Shown here piece after piece: positions 23,502 to 31,340 of a stretch of 43,416 nucleotides of DNA. Source of the stretch: Rhodobiaceae bacterium (GTDB lineage: Bacteria > Pseudomonadota > Alphaproteobacteria > Rhizobiales > NORP267); the NCBI GenBank assembly GCA_020441905.1, contig JAGRLG010000010.1, forward strand, positions 1 through 43,416. Reading direction: 5' to 3'. The position numbers were made by a program, and so were the translations under genes. Below the pieces are notes generated by a model that was given only the letters and a program-made list of their open reading frames with translations, was not told where the DNA came from and searched no databases. Position 1 is the first letter of the stretch. Each line of letters begins with the position of its first letter.

Positions 23502-24368
23502 GTGGCGGTCGAATCTTCAAATCTCGATAAATATGGCAAGGTGATACTGGACGACATTTATAACGAACGGGATCCAAGGGCCTATTTTTCGACGCTAAAT
23601 CATCTGGAATACAGAATACCTCAGGCGGCGAAGCCAATCTTCGAGGAGGTGTTTGCAGCCTATCGGCTGCTGCGCGGAGGCGGTGAACTCAAGATCGCCG
23701 ACATTGGCTGCTCCTATGGGGTCAATGCGGCGCTGCTCAAGCACCATTTCGACATGAAGGATCTCTACCACCGTTATGCCGGCGGCGGCAGCGAGGCTAT
23801 CGAACGCGCGGGCATGATCCGCCGCGACCGCCGCGACTTTTCCGGCGGCGGCGACCCGTCCCTGGAGTTCGTCGGCGTCGATCAGGCCGCGAAGGCCGTT
23901 GCCTATGCGGACGAGACGGACATTCTCGACCATGGCATCGTCGCCGATTTGGAATCGGAGGTGCTGGACGCGGAATCCGCCCTGGCCTTGTCGGGCAGCG
24001 ATCTGGTCATATCCACCGGATGTGTCGGCTATGTCGGCGAACGTACTTTCCGGCAAATATTCCATGCCACCGGCGCGGGCAGGCCGTGGTTTGCCAATTT
24101 CGTGCTGCGGATGTTCTCGTTCGCGCCGCTGGAGCGGCTTTTTGCCGACAAAGGCTATGTCACCGAAAAGGCCGGCGGGCGGCTGTTCCGCCAGCGCCGC
24201 TACGCTTCGCCAGCGGAGCGCACCGAAGTGATGGCGCGGCTGCGCGAGCGCGGTGTCGCGGCCAGGGGCGAGGAGGCATCGGACTGGTTGTGCGCCGAGT
24301 TCTTCCTCAGCCGTCCGGCCGCGGATGCGGCGCGGCTGCCTCTGGCCAAAATTCTTTCAGAGGGCTAG
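23502..24368 (+). CDS. class I SAM-dependent methyltransferase-like protein
   Basis: A protein of about 288 residues. The SAM-binding motif I is visible as KIADIGCSYGVNAALLK (about 64-80), followed by a beta strand ending in an acidic residue (LEFVGVDQA, about 121-129) and a later SDLVISTGCVGYVGE strand. The substrate is not evident. The frame has no early ATG; the GTG at 23502 follows CGGGAG by 10 bases and is my choice, while a TTG at 23436 would add 22 residues. The 5' end and upstream region are AT-richer than the neighbours, which may point to later acquisition. It is the only non-flagellar gene between dksA and flgH. Modification of flagellin or of a surface sugar is conceivable but is speculation. 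Confidence 0.7.
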   Translation: MAVESSNLDKYGKVILDDIYNERDPRAYFSTLNHLEYRIPQAAKPIFEEVFAAYRLLRGGGELKIADIGCSYGVNAALLKHHFDMKDLYHRYAGGGSEAIERAGMIRRDRRDFSGGGDPSLEFVGVDQAAKAVAYADETDILDHGIVADLESEVLDAESALALSGSDLVISTGCVGYVGERTFRQIFHATGAGRPWFANFVLRMFSFAPLERLFADKGYVTEKAGGRLFRQRRYASPAERTEVMARLRERGVAARGEEASDWLCAEFFLSRPAADAARLPLAKILSEG

Positions 24369-24439
24369 GGCCGGGTTTTGATCGCCTGGAACTGGGCCAT
24401 GACGGCCCCGTGAGCGGCTGGTTGGCCACAAAAATGAGT

Positions 24440-24470
24440 CCGGCACGCCTCTTTCCTGGAGGCGTGCCGG
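24440..24470. terminator. strong terminator between the methyltransferase gene and flgH
   Basis: CCGGCACGCCTC (24440-24451) and GAGGCGTGCCGG (24459-24470) form a perfect 12-bp stem with a 7-base loop. On the minus strand ACTCATTTTTG follows, so it mainly ends the flgF-flgG-flgA-flgH transcript. Its stem can also act on transcripts from the plus strand. Confidence 0.85.
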
Positions 24471-24511
24471 GCCGTCTCTTGGCTTGGGGAGCGTGAGAGC
24501 GGCAGGGAAAT

Positions 24512-25282
24512 CTAGAAGGGAAGCAGCACGTCGAGCACCTGCTGGCCATAGCGCGGCTGCTGCATGTCGGTGATCTGGCCGCGGCCGCCATAGGCGATAC
24601 GCGCCTCGGCGATCTTGGTCGATTCGATGGTGTTGTCGTTGGCGATGTCCTCGGGGCGCACAATGCCGGCGACAATGAGTTCGCGGACTTCGAAATTGAC
24701 GCGGATTTCCTGGCGCCCTTCGATCACCAGATTGCCGTTGGGCAGCACCTGGGTAACGACCGCGGCGACATTGGTCGTCACCGCCTCGCCGCGCTGGATC
24801 GAGCCGGATCCACTGGTGTTGGTGTCGCTGTTGGTCTTGATCAGGTCGGCCGGGTCGGCGCCATTGGCGAGGATCTTCTGGGCCAGCGTGGCCTCGAACC
24901 CGGCAAAGGCTTCCAGGCCCATATTGTCGGCGGCGGAGCGCTTGCGCGACGTCGCATTGTCGATCTTGGCTTCGTCGTCGATCTTGACCCTGACGGTGAG
25001 AATGTCGCCGATCTGGCGTGCCCGCTGGTCCTTGAAAAAGGCGCGGGCTCCCGACTGCCACAGCGAATTGGGCTGATAAAAGGCGGGTGACTGCTGGGGC
25101 ATCGGCATGCGCACCGGGCGGTAGCCGGCCTGGGCCGTGGGGTTGCTGATGGCGGAAAGCGGAGGCGCCTCGCCGATATTCTTGAGCCGGTCGACCGCCG
25201 AGCAGGCGGAAAGGGCGCCGGCAATTGCGGCAAGCGCGGCGAGCCGGGGGATGCTGCGGGAGGCGGTGGTGAGCCAAGACAT
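24512..25282 (-). CDS. flgH: flagellar L-ring protein FlgH
   Basis: A 256-residue lipoprotein precursor. The signal ends in LSACSA with the lipidated Cys at residue 27. Typical FlgH blocks are SLWQSGARAFFKDQRARQIG, DILTVRVKIDDEA and LVIEGRQEIRVNFEVRELI, with GIVRPEDIANDN after it. It forms the outer-membrane bushing of the rod. The ATG at 25282 has AAAGGAC upstream; 19 further in-frame residues upstream lack signal character. It is last in the flgF-flgG-flgA-flgH operon, 37 bp after flgA, and is followed by a strong terminator. Confidence 0.95.
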   Translation of the reverse strand: MSWLTTASRSIPRLAALAAIAGALSACSAVDRLKNIGEAPPLSAISNPTAQAGYRPVRMPMPQQSPAFYQPNSLWQSGARAFFKDQRARQIGDILTVRVKIDDEAKIDNATSRKRSAADNMGLEAFAGFEATLAQKILANGADPADLIKTNSDTNTSGSGSIQRGEAVTTNVAAVVTQVLPNGNLVIEGRQEIRVNFEVRELIVAGIVRPEDIANDNTIESTKIAEARIAYGGRGQITDMQQPRYGQQVLDVLLPF

Positions 25283-25319
25283 TGTGCTGTCCTTTCGGCC
25301 GGGACGTTGGTTTGACGGG

Positions 25320-26336
25320 TTACTGCTGCGCAGCGGCACGCTTGTCGAGCAAGGCCGACAGGGCGAGCGTATTGGGCATCACCGTGGCCCGGTCAGGCCC
25401 GCTCACGGTGGCTTCGATGGTGCGTTTGGAACGCAGATTCAGGATGCGGACGACATCGCCGCGGGTGCCGTCGTCCAGGCTGCGGCCGAGCATGGAGATG
25501 GTCAGGGCGCCGTGGCTGTAGACAATGGTCACCGGGGCATTGCGGCGCACCAGGATCTGCGGCGCGACATCGTCGGCGCGCAGCGCCTGGCCGGGCTGGA
25601 GGGCGCGCCGCGCCGCCATGCCGGCGATGTCTTCCGCGCGCATCAGCGCATCGGAGGGGATGCGGCTGCGCGGCATGTCCTGCATTTCGATCTGACTGGC
25701 GGCAATGGCGCCGCCGCGCGCGACCGATGCCGTCAGCACCGGAACCTGCACGGTCAGGACCGCGGTGCCGCGATAGGTGGCGCGAATGCCAGTCGCCGCC
25801 TCGCCGGTCGGGATCAGCTCGGCTGAAAATTCGCCGCTTCCCGGTTCCAGGTCGAGATGGGCGACGCGGATGGCACCGTCCAGGGCTGCGGGCAGGTGGA
25901 GCGGGCGGCTCTTGCGGGCGAGGGTGACCTGGATGCGCTCGTCCGCGTTCAGGGAAAGCTTTTCGCGCAGCGCCTGGGTGATGGTTTCGGAGATCTTGTC
26001 GAGGCTGACCGGGGTGCTGTCGCGGCGCACGGCAACGCGGGCGATGGCGTTTTCATTGCGCCATTCGAGGCCGTGGCGGCTTGCCGCCTCGGCAACGCGG
26101 GCGACGGAAACATGGCCGGTTTCTCCAGGATCGGGCGCGCGGAAAACGGGGGTCTTGGCCGCACGCCCGGCATTCTCGAACAGATCGCCAAGGGTCACCA
26201 GGCCGCTTTCCACCACGATGCTGGCGCGCAAAGAGGGGCGCGGATCCTGCTCCGCCCGTGGCTGCGTCAGCGGCGAAGCGGCGAGCAGGGCGGTGAGGGC
26301 AAGGGCAAGTCGGAGGGTCGTCCTGGCGGCGTTCAT
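25320..26336 (-). CDS. flgA: P-ring assembly chaperone FlgA
   Basis: A 338-residue exported protein. An N-terminal signal (LRLALALTALLAASPLTQPRA) is followed by two domains. The C-terminal SAF-like part contains VLTASVARGGAIAASQIEMQ, AARRALQPGQALRADDV and RNAPVTIVYSHGALTISMLG, the typical FlgA pattern. It is longer than E. coli FlgA (219 residues), as in other alphaproteobacteria, because of an extra N-terminal domain. It assists FlgI assembly in the periplasm. The ATG at 26336 lies 9 bp after the flgG stop codon and shares its ribosome site; a GTG at 26345 is a possible alternative. Confidence 0.9.
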   Translation of the reverse strand: MNAARTTLRLALALTALLAASPLTQPRAEQDPRPSLRASIVVESGLVTLGDLFENAGRAAKTPVFRAPDPGETGHVSVARVAEAASRHGLEWRNENAIARVAVRRDSTPVSLDKISETITQALREKLSLNADERIQVTLARKSRPLHLPAALDGAIRVAHLDLEPGSGEFSAELIPTGEAATGIRATYRGTAVLTVQVPVLTASVARGGAIAASQIEMQDMPRSRIPSDALMRAEDIAGMAARRALQPGQALRADDVAPQILVRRNAPVTIVYSHGALTISMLGRSLDDGTRGDVVRILNLRSKRTIEATVSGPDRATVMPNTLALSALLDKRAAAQQ

Positions 26337-26345
26337 GGCATTCAC

Positions 26346-27131
26346 CTAGCGGATATTCGAGGTTGCCTGGAGCATCTGGTCGGCGGCGGAGATGATGCGG
26401 GCATTCATCTCATAGGCGCGCTGGGCGGCGATGAGATCGGAGATTTCGGAGACAGCGTTGACGTTGGCCTGTTCGAGATGGGACTGCAGCAGATTGCCGA
26501 ACCCGGCCTCGCTGGGCGTGCCGATCTGGGCCGGGCCGCTGGATTCGGTTTCCAGGAACAGGTTGTCGCCAATGGCCTCCAGCCCGGCCTTGTTGACGAA
26601 GCGGGCCAACTGGAGCTGGCCGAGCACGGTGGGCGAGGTGGAGTCGTCCAGCAAGGCGGTCACCGTGCCGTCGGCGGCGATGGTCACGGTGCGCGCGGTC
26701 GAGGGAATGGTGATCGAGGGCTGGACGGCATAGCCGTCGATATTGACCAAGGCGCCGTTGGCATCGAGGTCGAAGGACCCATCGCGCGAATAGGCGGTGC
26801 GCCCGTCGGGCAGGGATATCTGGAACATGCCCTCGCCGCGAATGGCGATGTCGAGTTCCTTTTCCGTCTGGAGCACGTTGCCCTGGCTCATGATGCGGTA
26901 GGTGGCGCCGGTCTTGACGCCGGAGCCGAGCTGGATGCCGGACGGGGCGACGGTGCCGGTGGCCGAGGAGGTGGCGCCGGGGTCGCGCAGGTTGTTGTAG
27001 AGCAGGTCCTGGAATTCGGCGCGCTGGCGCTTGTATCCGGTGGTCCGCATATTGGCGATATTGTTCGAGATAACCTCGACATTGAGCTCCTGGGCCATCA
27101 TGCCGCTGGCGGCGGTGAGCAGCGCTTTCAT
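26346..27131 (-). CDS. flgG: flagellar distal rod protein FlgG
   Basis: A 261-residue protein with the rod signature MKALLTAASGMMAQELNVEV, then ISNNIANMRTTGYKRQRAEF. The C-terminus ends SDLIAAQRAYEMNARIISAA, then DQMLQATSNIR. Length and motifs are as in FlgG of other bacteria. It builds the distal rod that passes through the P and L rings. It lies 32 bp after flgF and 9 bp before flgA in the same operon. Confidence 0.96.
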   Translation of the reverse strand: MKALLTAASGMMAQELNVEVISNNIANMRTTGYKRQRAEFQDLLYNNLRDPGATSSATGTVAPSGIQLGSGVKTGATYRIMSQGNVLQTEKELDIAIRGEGMFQISLPDGRTAYSRDGSFDLDANGALVNIDGYAVQPSITIPSTARTVTIAADGTVTALLDDSTSPTVLGQLQLARFVNKAGLEAIGDNLFLETESSGPAQIGTPSEAGFGNLLQSHLEQANVNAVSEISDLIAAQRAYEMNARIISAADQMLQATSNIR

Positions 27132-27163
27132 ATTGGAACTCCCTTTCGCGACGTCTTCGGGAT

Positions 27164-27904
27164 TTAGTTCGGAACCGTGCCGAGGCGCTCAATGGCGTCG
27201 CGGCGCAGGTCCTGCATCTGGTCCAGCAACTGGGCCGTGGTGGCGTAGGCTCGGGTGACCTCGATCATGCGGGCTGTCTCGACCACCGGCTGCACGTTCG
27301 AGCGTTCGATCATGCCTTGGACTATGCGCACCTTGTCCGCGGCCTTCGGTTCTTCCGAGGCGCTGAACATGTTGTTGCCGATCTTCTCCAGGGTGCTCTG
27401 GTTTTCGAACGCGACCAACTTCAGCCGGCCGCGCTCGCCATCGGCGGTGGAGATGGTTCCGTCATTGGCGATGACGATATCGTGGTCCCCAGGGGCGAAC
27501 TGGATCGGGCCGCCCTCGCCAAGAATGGTGTTGCCGGCGCCGCTGACCAGCAGGCCCTCGGCGGAGATCTTCAGGGCGCCGTCGCGGGTGTAGCGCGGCC
27601 CCTCCGGAGTTTCGGCGACAAGCCAGCCCTGGCCCTCTATGGCGACGTCGAGCTCGTTGTCGGTGCGCTCGAACTGGCCGGTCGAGAAGTCGCGGGCGAG
27701 GCCGACGTCATAGACATAGGACAGGCGCGCGTCAGAGCCCGAGGCATCGGTGACCTGCGCCCCCGGCATCAGATATTCCTCGAACATCAAGGATTCGCCC
27801 TTGAAGCCGGGCGTGCGCAGGTTCGCCATGTTGTTGGCGATGACTTCAAGCTGGCGTGCCAGCGCCGTTTGGCGCGACAGGCCGATCAGGAGTGCGTTCT
27901 CCAT
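27164..27904 (-). CDS. flgF: flagellar proximal rod protein FlgF
   Basis: A 246-residue protein starting MENALLIGLSRQTALARQLE, then VIANNMANLRTPGFKGESL, the rod protein signature, and ending in the helix VETARMIEVTRAYATTAQLL. It is shorter and more diverged than FlgG and placed before it, as in other alphaproteobacteria. It is the first gene of flgF-flgG-flgA-flgH. I chose the ATG at 27904 because the signature begins there; the frame is open upstream through the promoter region. The promoter is the sigma-54 site at 27975-27990. Confidence 0.94.
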   Translation of the reverse strand: MENALLIGLSRQTALARQLEVIANNMANLRTPGFKGESLMFEEYLMPGAQVTDASGSDARLSYVYDVGLARDFSTGQFERTDNELDVAIEGQGWLVAETPEGPRYTRDGALKISAEGLLVSGAGNTILGEGGPIQFAPGDHDIVIANDGTISTADGERGRLKLVAFENQSTLEKIGNNMFSASEEPKAADKVRIVQGMIERSNVQPVVETARMIEVTRAYATTAQLLDQMQDLRRDAIERLGTVPN

Positions 27905-27974
27905 CTTCCCACGTCTCCATTGCTCCCCTGGATCCGGCCGCCTGTTCTCGGCCACCGGGTCCGACCTCCTATAT

Positions 27975-27990
27975 GCAGAAGCCGTGCCAA
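27975..27990 (-). promoter_or_regulatory. sigma-54 promoter of the flgF operon
   Basis: On the minus strand TGGCACG-GCTT-CTGC-A matches TGGCACG-N4-TTGC-W with one mismatch and exact spacing. It is 70 bp upstream of the flgF ATG. The 318-bp divergent flgF-fliL region contains this site, palindromes at 28036 and 28068, and a degenerate CtrA box at 28098. Confidence 0.85.
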
Positions 27991-28035
27991 TATGGGAAAC
28001 GCAATGAAAACAGGTGGATACATAAAAATGTGGTG

Positions 28036-28048
28036 GGCAAGCCTTGCC
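28036..28048. promoter_or_regulatory. ftr-like palindrome upstream of flgF
   Basis: GGCAA-GCC-TTGCC has the core GGCA-N5-TGCC and lies 45 bp upstream of the flgF sigma-54 site. A second, imperfect copy (GGCAAATTCTTCC, 28068-28080) is 77 bp upstream, nearer the usual enhancer distance. The pair may bind FlbD cooperatively. Confidence 0.5.
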
Positions 28049-28097
28049 AGGACGGCGGCAACGCCCCGGCAAATTCTTCCCGGTGAAGGCGCGCGCG

Positions 28098-28112
28098 GCA
28101 ACCATTCGTTAA
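28098..28112 (+). promoter_or_regulatory. degenerate CtrA box of fliL
   Basis: GCAA-CCATTCG-TTAA keeps one full TTAA half-site with correct N7 spacing, but only two of four bases in the other half. It lies 110 bp before the fliL ATG. In Caulobacter the fliLM promoter is a CtrA target, which is the main reason to list it. Confidence 0.35.
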
Positions 28113-28222
28113 CCAAACCCTCTTTAGATCATAAAGAACGCGCGCGCGAAGATTCCCTGGCGCCGTGCGTCCGCCGCGAAAGCGGGATGTGCCGGGGGGC
28201 GAGCTTGAGAGAGAGCCTTCAT

Positions 28223-28765
28223 ATGGCAGCCGAAGACGACGACACCGAGGACGAGGCCCAGACCGAAGGCGGCGAGGGCGACGGCGGCGAGGGCGACGGC
28301 GACGGCGAGGGTGAAGGCAAGAAGGGCCGGTTGCCGCGCAAGAAGCTGATCATGCTGGCCGGGGCCGGCATCATCGTGCTGGGCGCCCTGGGCGGCGGCG
28401 GCGCCTATTTCCTCGGCTTTATCGGCGGCGAGGACGGTCCGGTCGAGGCGGTGGCCAAGCCGGCGGTGTTCTACGACCTGCCGGACCTGACGATCAATCT
28501 GGCGTCGCCCGACAAGCGCTCGCAATATCTGCGCATCAAGGTGGCGCTCGAGGTTTCCAAGCGCGAAACCATCGACGAGATCACGCCGATGCTGCCGCGG
28601 GTCATGGACGCCTTCCAGGTCTATTTGCGCGAATTGCGGATGACCGATCTTGAAGGCTCGGCCGGGATCTACCGGCTCAAGGAAGAACTCCGCCGGCGGG
28701 TCAATCTCGCCATCCATCCGGCGCAGGTGGACGACATTCTGTTCAAGGAACTGCTGATCCAGTAG
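28223..28765 (+). CDS. fliL: flagellar motor-associated protein FliL
   Basis: A 180-residue protein with an unusually acidic, repetitive cytoplasmic N-terminus (Glu/Asp/Gly-rich, about 1-32), a basic patch, one membrane helix (about 43-65, LIMLAGAGIIVLGALGGGGAYF) and a periplasmic FliL domain (VFYDLPDLTINLAS, then YLRIKVALEVSKRETIDEI). FliL rings surround the stators and support torque or stator stability. The ATG at 28223 follows GAGAGAG; longer in-frame starts add no recognisable sequence. It heads the group fliL-fliM-DUF6468-motE-like. Confidence 0.94.
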   Translation: MAAEDDDTEDEAQTEGGEGDGGEGDGDGEGEGKKGRLPRKKLIMLAGAGIIVLGALGGGGAYFLGFIGGEDGPVEAVAKPAVFYDLPDLTINLASPDKRSQYLRIKVALEVSKRETIDEITPMLPRVMDAFQVYLRELRMTDLEGSAGIYRLKEELRRRVNLAIHPAQVDDILFKELLIQ

Positions 28766-28793
28766 GTCGGCGGGCAAGTCAGGCACAGCAGGC

Positions 28794-29963
28794 ATGGACG
28801 ACAAGGACATCGATCAGGACGCGCTGGCCTCCGAATGGGGGATGTCGCTCGACGGCGAAGGCGAAGAGGGCAGCAACGACGATGCCATGGCCGCGCAATG
28901 GGCGGCGATGATCGATGAGGACGGCGAAGACAGTTCCAACTCCAAGTCGGGCGGGGAGCGCATTCTCGGCCAGGAGGAGATCGACGGACTTCTCGGCTTC
29001 AACATCTCGGAACTGATCGCCCGCGACCAGACCGGCATCCGCGCCCTCATCGACTCGGCGATGGTGTCCTATGAGCGCCTGCCGATGCTCGAAATCGTCT
29101 ATGACCGGCTGGTGCGGCTGATGACGACGAGCCTGCGCAATTTCACGTCCGACAATGTCGAGGTGTCGCTCGATTCCATCACCTCGGTGCGCTTCGGCGA
29201 CTATCTCAATTCGATCCCGCTGCCGGCGGTCCTGGCCGTTTTCAAGGCCCACGAGTGGGACAATTACGGCATGTTCACCGTTGATTCGAGCCTGATCTAC
29301 TCGATCGTCGACGGGCTGCTGGGCGGCCGGCGCGCCAACTCGGCGCTGCGCATCGAGGGGCGGCCCTACACGACCATCGAAATGAACCTGGTCAGCCGCA
29401 TGATCGAGGTGGTGCTGGAGGACGCGCAGCAGGCGTTCCAGCCGCTGTCGCCGGTGAAATTCACCCTCGACCGGCTGGAGACCAATCCGCGTTTCGCGGC
29501 GATCTCGCGCCCCGCCAACGCGGCTATCCTGGTGCGGCTGCGCATCGACATGGAAGACCGCGGCGGCGGGCTGGAAATGCTGCTGCCCTATGCGACCATC
29601 GAGCCCATACGCGACCTGCTGCTACAGATGTTCATGGGCGAGAAATTCGGCCGCGACGCCATCTGGGAAGGGCATCTGGCCAGCGAATTGTGGCACGCCG
29701 AGGTGGAGATCGAGGCGGTGCTGGACGAGCTGGAATTGCCATTGCGCAAGGTCATGAATCTGAAGGTCGGCGAGACGCTGCCGCTTCAGGTGACGCCGGA
29801 CGGACTGGTGACGCTGCGCTGCGGCGACATCAACATCACTCAGGGGCATATGGGCCGGGTGGGCGAGAATGTCGCGGTGCATGTCAGCCGCGGCCTGGCG
29901 CGGCCCAAAATGACCCTGGCCGCCTTCGAAAAGGCTGACGGAATGAAAATGGAGGCATCGTGA
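28794..29963 (+). CDS. fliM: flagellar motor switch protein FliM with a duplicated N-terminal motif
   Basis: A 389-residue switch protein. The CheY-binding and switch core begins at ILGQEEIDGLLGF (57-69), followed by the FliM middle domain (ALIDSAMVSYERLPMLEIVY, then YSIVDGLLGGRRA) and the C-terminal SpoA domain (LNLKVGETLPLQ-like MNLKVGETLPLQV). Before the core there is an acidic 55-residue extension with two similar segments, DALASEWGMSLD (9-20) and DAMAAQWAAMID (30-41). In most FliM the EIDxLL motif is at the very N-terminus. The gene starts 28 bp after fliL and overlaps the next gene. Confidence 0.95.
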   Translation: MDDKDIDQDALASEWGMSLDGEGEEGSNDDAMAAQWAAMIDEDGEDSSNSKSGGERILGQEEIDGLLGFNISELIARDQTGIRALIDSAMVSYERLPMLEIVYDRLVRLMTTSLRNFTSDNVEVSLDSITSVRFGDYLNSIPLPAVLAVFKAHEWDNYGMFTVDSSLIYSIVDGLLGGRRANSALRIEGRPYTTIEMNLVSRMIEVVLEDAQQAFQPLSPVKFTLDRLETNPRFAAISRPANAAILVRLRIDMEDRGGGLEMLLPYATIEPIRDLLLQMFMGEKFGRDAIWEGHLASELWHAEVEIEAVLDELELPLRKVMNLKVGETLPLQVTPDGLVTLRCGDINITQGHMGRVGENVAVHVSRGLARPKMTLAAFEKADGMKMEAS

Positions 29964-30409
29964 GCACGCTCCCTATCGGACTGGTTATCGAGGCGATGGT
30001 GGCAATTCTGCTGCTGATCACAATTGCGTTCTGCATGGCGCTGAACCGGCGCATCGGCCTGCTGCGCTCGGACGAGCACATGCTGCGGGCGACCATCGGC
30101 GATCTGAATACGGCGACGGCCCGCGCCGAATCGGCGATCGCCGGGCTGCGCTCCATCGCCCGCGAGGCCGATGAGGTTCTGGGTCAGCGGATGGGCGAGG
30201 CCCAGGGAATGCTTCGCGATCTGGAACGCGAGGTGGTCGACGGCGAGGCGGTGCTGGCGCGCATCAGCGCCATTACCAGCGCCGCGCAACCGGCCCGGCC
30301 GCAGCCCCAGGCTCAGCCACAGTCCCTGGCGGCGCCGGCGCGCTTTGCCTGGCCGCAGGATGCGCGCCCCGAGCACCGCCCCGAGCATCGCAAGGAAAGG
30401 GCCGCATAA
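29960..30409 (+). CDS. DUF6468-type membrane protein of the fliLM operon
   Basis: A 149-residue protein with one N-terminal membrane helix (LVIEAMVAILLLITIAFCM, about 8-26), then a helical, probably coiled-coil region (about 30-100) and a Pro/Gln/Ala-rich basic tail. This matches the DUF6468 family found in alphaproteobacterial flagellar clusters; no molecular function is established that I know of. It starts with GTG overlapping the fliM stop (GTGA), with GGAGG five bases before. It ends overlapping the next gene as TAATG. Tight coupling to fliM and the motE-like gene suggests a role at the motor or stator ring. Confidence 0.78.
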   Translation: MSTLPIGLVIEAMVAILLLITIAFCMALNRRIGLLRSDEHMLRATIGDLNTATARAESAIAGLRSIAREADEVLGQRMGEAQGMLRDLEREVVDGEAVLARISAITSAAQPARPQPQAQPQSLAAPARFAWPQDARPEHRPEHRKERAA

Positions 30410-31224
30410 TGCGCCTGCGCCTGATTCCGATGGTGACCTTGTCGGTGGGCGCGCTGTTCGTGCTCAAGGCGGGGGGGCTGTGGATGAGCGGCCACTTCGC
30501 CCTGCCGGCAATCGCCACGGCCCAGGCTCAGGACGCCGGCAGCGCGGGCACGGCCCAGGCAAGCCAGCCTGACGCGGGCGCCAACAAGGATGCGGTCGCG
30601 GCGGGCAAGGCGACCGGCACGGAAATGGCCGCGGCCCAGGGCGCGGACGCAGCCCAGGGCGAAGCGAAAGATGCCGCCAAAGATGCCGCCAAGGGCGAGG
30701 GAGAGGCTGGCGAAGGCAAGCCGGCTCGTTCGCGCGAGGGCCGCGTCATCAATCCCGGGCAGGACGTCACCGGCGCCAAGGCGGCGATCCTGGAGCGGCT
30801 GGCGGAGCGGCGCAAGGAACTGGACCAGCGCGAGAGTGAGCTGCTGCTGCGCGAAAATCTGCTCAAGGCGGCGGAAGCCCGCGTTTCCAGCCGCATTGAC
30901 GAGCTGAAGGAAATCGAAGGCAAGATCGTTGCCGTTGCCAAGGAGCGCGAAGACAAGAAGAAGGCGCAGCTCAAGGGGCTGGTGACGATGTATGAGAACA
31001 TGAAGCCGAAGGATGCGGCGCGGCTTTTCAGCCAGCTTTCAACTGAAATCCTGGTCGAGCTCGTGGAGCAGATGAATGCGCGCAAGATGTCCGAAATCCT
31101 GGCCAATATGAAGGACTCGGCGGCGGAGCGTCTGACCCTGGCGATCGCAGCGCGCGGGCGGGCCAAGGCCGAAGCGAGCGCCCCTGAAAACCTGCCCAAG
31201 ATCGTCGGCGACAGCGCCAGCTAG
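30409..31224 (+). CDS. MotE-like periplasmic coiled-coil protein (MgtE N-domain type)
   Basis: A 271-residue protein with an N-terminal signal or anchor (about 1-40, ending in IATAQAQ), an Ala/Gly/Lys-rich low-complexity stretch (about 42-110), a charged coiled coil (about 122-188) and a C-terminal MgtE-N-like module (KGLVTMYENMKPKDAARLFS, then VELVEQMNARKMSEILANMK). MotE of Sinorhizobium has this organisation and is a chaperone of the stator protein MotC. Similar proteins (also called FlbB) occur beside fliM in many alphaproteobacteria. The start overlaps the previous stop (TAATG). Confidence 0.82.
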   Translation: MRLRLIPMVTLSVGALFVLKAGGLWMSGHFALPAIATAQAQDAGSAGTAQASQPDAGANKDAVAAGKATGTEMAAAQGADAAQGEAKDAAKDAAKGEGEAGEGKPARSREGRVINPGQDVTGAKAAILERLAERRKELDQRESELLLRENLLKAAEARVSSRIDELKEIEGKIVAVAKEREDKKKAQLKGLVTMYENMKPKDAARLFSQLSTEILVELVEQMNARKMSEILANMKDSAAERLTLAIAARGRAKAEASAPENLPKIVGDSAS

Positions 31225-31260
31225 GGCGCGGCCCGCGGCATGGAGCGCAGCGCCGGCGAT

Positions 31261-31275
31261 TTAACAGGCCGTTTA
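31261..31275 (+). promoter_or_regulatory. candidate CtrA box before the giant TPR gene
   Basis: TTAA-CAGGCCG-TTTA matches 7 of 8 defined bases of TTAA-N7-TTAA. It sits 65 bp before the ATG at 31341, in the 116-bp gap after the motE-like gene, so the TPR gene may have its own CtrA-dependent promoter. Confidence 0.6.
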
Positions 31276-31340
31276 CCCTGTTGCGGCTAGTCTTTGCAGG
31301 GATATGCCCGCTGGCAGGCGGGGGCGCAAAAGGCGGGAAA

